14,378 nt of DNA, from positions 1-14,378 of the forward strand of contig JBLHKS010000181.1 of assembly GCA_047620505.1 (NCBI GenBank), read 5' to 3'. This document shows positions 12,939-14,378 of this stretch, one piece after another. The notes under the pieces were generated by a model, which did not search any database, was not told where the DNA came from, and worked only from the letters and a program-made list of their open reading frames with translations. The translations under genes were made by a program, and so were the position numbers. The DNA is from JBLHKS01 sp047620505 (GTDB taxonomy: Bacteria > Verrucomicrobiota > Verrucomicrobiia > Verrucomicrobiales > DEV007). Numbering within the stretch: position 1 is the first letter of the stretch; the number at the start of each line of letters is the position of its first letter.

Positions 12939-13196
12939 ATGGAGGGTTCTACGGATCAGCCGAAGCCGCCAGCGCTGGACCAGACCGGGCGGCAGGTGAA
13001 CAATCCGCTTCACGGCGTGACGCTGGAGAAAATGCTTAACCATTTGGTTGAGAAGCTCGGCTGGGAACAGATGGGCTCGTGGGTCGACATCCGTTGCTTC
13101 AACGAAGATCCCAGCATTTCCTCAAGCCTCAAGTTTCTCCGCAGAACTCCGTGGGCGCGCGCGAAGGTTGAGCGCCTTTATTTGGAGTCCATTTGA
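12939..13196 (+). CDS. VF530/DUF2132 family small DNA-binding-type protein
   Basis: This 85-residue protein shows the VF530 domain over residues ~20-85, with the family's strongly conserved phrases NPLHGVTLEKML (21-32), VEKLGWEQMG (36-45), DIRCFNEDPSISSSLKFLR (49-67) and TPWARAKVERLY (69-80). The family was named from a Vibrio fischeri protein and is a small helical DNA-binding fold; a specific cellular role is not established that I know of. Residues 1-19 are a polar extension. The Shine-Dalgarno is weak (GAGAG), but the start lies 6 bp after the previous stop, so coupling is likely. It is convergent with the DUF1501 gene, with 14 bp between the two stops and no terminator visible there. Confidence 0.9.
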   Translation: MEGSTDQPKPPALDQTGRQVNNPLHGVTLEKMLNHLVEKLGWEQMGSWVDIRCFNEDPSISSSLKFLRRTPWARAKVERLYLESI

Positions 13197-13210
13197 GAAA
13201 CGGTCGATCG

Positions 13211-14378
13211 TCACGCGAGGATTTCGCGAACGACATGTCCGTGGACGTCCGTTAGTCGCCGATCGATTCCGTTTTGTCGGAAGGTCAGTCTTTCGTGATC
13301 GATCCCTAACAAGTGCAGAATCGTCGCGTGGAAATCGTAGCAGTAAGTCGTCCCTTCGACGGTTTTGTAGCCCCAGTCGTCGCTCTGGCCATGAGCCACG
13401 CCAGGCTTGATTCCGGCTCCCGCCATCCAGGTCACGAACGTCCCGCCGTTGTGATCTCGGCCATCGCCGCCTTGCGCGAACGGCGTCCGGCCAAACTCGG
13501 TCGTCCAAACCAGGAGCGTGTCTTCAAACAAACCGCGCGACTTCAAATCCTCGATCAACGCTGCGATCGGTTTGTCCACGCTCGCGGCGATCGGCGGAAG
13601 CTCCTTGGGGATGCTTCCGTGGTTATCCCAGTTCTCCTTCGCGCCCTGCGGCCCGCTCCAGACTTGAACGAACCGGGTTCCTCGCTCGACTAACCGGCGT
13701 GCCAGCAGGCAGCGCCCTCCGAAGTCTTCGGTTACCGCGGAGTCGAGGCCGTAGGCTTTGCGCATCGACTCAGGCTCTTTGCCGAGATCGAAAGCCTCCG
13801 GCGCGGAGAGCTGCATTTTTGCGGCTAACTCATAAGATTGGATTCGCGCGTCGAGCCGCGTGTCGTCCGGTCGCGATTCGGCGTGGCGGCGGTTCATTTT
13901 TTCGAGCAACGACAACCCATCGAGATCAGCTTCGGGCGTTGCGAACTTGAAGCGCTCGTTTGCGAACAAATCTGGAACCGGATTCGGCGAACTGGCGTCG
14001 ATCACCGTTCCCTGATGCACGGCCGGCAGAAATCCAGACGAAAACGGGCCGCGCTGATTGTAAGGCAGACCCTTCGCGTCCGGTAGCGCAACGAACGTCG
14101 GCAAGTCGTCGGTCAGGTTCCCAAGCGCATAAGAAATCCACGAACCCATGCTCGGAAATCCGGGCAGCAAAAATCCCGAATTCATCATGTAAGTTCCGGG
14201 CCCGTGCACGTTCGTCTTGGAGCGCATCGCCATCAGAAACGCCATCTCGTCGACCCAATTCGCCTGGTGCGGAAACACGCTGCTGACCCAGCGCCCGCTC
14301 TCGCCGTGCTGCTTGAATTCAAACGGACTTTTCATCAGCGCGCCCGGCATCGCCGTGAAGCCCTCTGGCTTTTCCTTC
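13211..14378 (-). CDS. DUF1501 family protein, C-terminal 388 residues (5' end outside window)
   Basis: The frame is open from the right edge to a TGA at 13211, with no need for a start inside the window. The visible part is typical of the DUF1501 family common in Planctomycetota and Verrucomicrobiota. It has GPGTYMMNSGFLLPGFPSMG and WISYALG near the visible start, a middle helical region, FGGRCLLARRLVERGTRFVQ, LLVWTTEFGRTPF, GRDHNGGTFVTWMAGAGIK, DDWGY, and the terminal FHATILHLLGIDHERLTF with RRLTDVHG. These proteins are related to the alkaline-phosphatase/sulfatase superfamily, are usually exported by the Tat pathway, and usually follow a DUF1549/DUF1553 gene. The N-terminal signal and any partner gene would lie beyond the edge. 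Exact function is unknown. No internal frameshift is seen. Confidence 0.93.
   Translation of the reverse strand, partial: KEKPEGFTAMPGALMKSPFEFKQHGESGRWVSSVFPHQANWVDEMAFLMAMRSKTNVHGPGTYMMNSGFLLPGFPSMGSWISYALGNLTDDLPTFVALPDAKGLPYNQRGPFSSGFLPAVHQGTVIDASSPNPVPDLFANERFKFATPEADLDGLSLLEKMNRRHAESRPDDTRLDARIQSYELAAKMQLSAPEAFDLGKEPESMRKAYGLDSAVTEDFGGRCLLARRLVERGTRFVQVWSGPQGAKENWDNHGSIPKELPPIAASVDKPIAALIEDLKSRGLFEDTLLVWTTEFGRTPFAQGGDGRDHNGGTFVTWMAGAGIKPGVAHGQSDDWGYKTVEGTTYCYDFHATILHLLGIDHERLTFRQNGIDRRLTDVHGHVVREILA

Overview
The window looks like a chromosomal segment of a free-living bacterium of the Planctomycetota/Verrucomicrobiota type. The evidence is a DUF1501 protein, an exported S1 sulfatase, an exported Asp-box sialidase-like protein, an RraA-like enzyme, an SGNH hydrolase and an exported esterase lying together, plus an AcnA-type aconitase whose sequence style fits these phyla. 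The phylum is inferred from gene content; no rRNA, tRNA, CRISPR array, integrase or transposase was recognised.

Left part, 1-4714, all minus strand. A complete aconitase gene (acnA, 2018-4714) is followed on its 3' side by an unusual array. First comes a compact two-gene cassette of small proteins (1500-2021). Next is a diverged copy of the last ~126 codons of acnA (1106-1492), then a hicA-hicB toxin-antitoxin locus (620-1109) whose hicA carries an in-frame stop. A 58-bp scrap homologous to an internal part of acnA (557-614) follows, and then the 5' part of a coiled-coil/TPR-like gene that leaves the window (1-507). Each two-gene cassette starts by overlapping an acnA stop codon by 4 bp (GTGA or ATGA), and each is followed within about 8 bp by another acnA-derived segment. 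The acnA-fragment/cassette array is the most unusual structure here. It resembles the icd/icdC arrangement left by e14 in E. coli, in which an element replaces a gene's 3' end and the displaced end remains as a remnant.

Middle part, 4919-12572. This is a set of exported glycan- or ester-processing genes in several short transcription units. A signal-peptide/jelly-roll/esterase/HEAT-like protein (minus) is divergent from an S1 sulfatase (plus). An RraA-like enzyme and an SGNH hydrolase form a minus-strand pair. A three-Asp-box sialidase-like protein and an unknown exported protein form a translationally coupled plus-strand pair. The RraA and sialidase genes are divergent with only 36 bp between starts. 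A shared role in breaking down a sulfated or acylated glycan is plausible, but the substrate cannot be read from the sequence. The sulfatase keeps its formylglycine motif but lacks the usual Asp-Asn/His metal-ligand pair.

Right part, 12611-14378. A small plus-strand operon encodes an 89-residue protein with a Gly/Lys-rich tail and a VF530/DUF2132 protein. It has a candidate promoter covered by a 7-bp inverted repeat. It converges with the 3' part of a DUF1501 gene that enters from the right edge.
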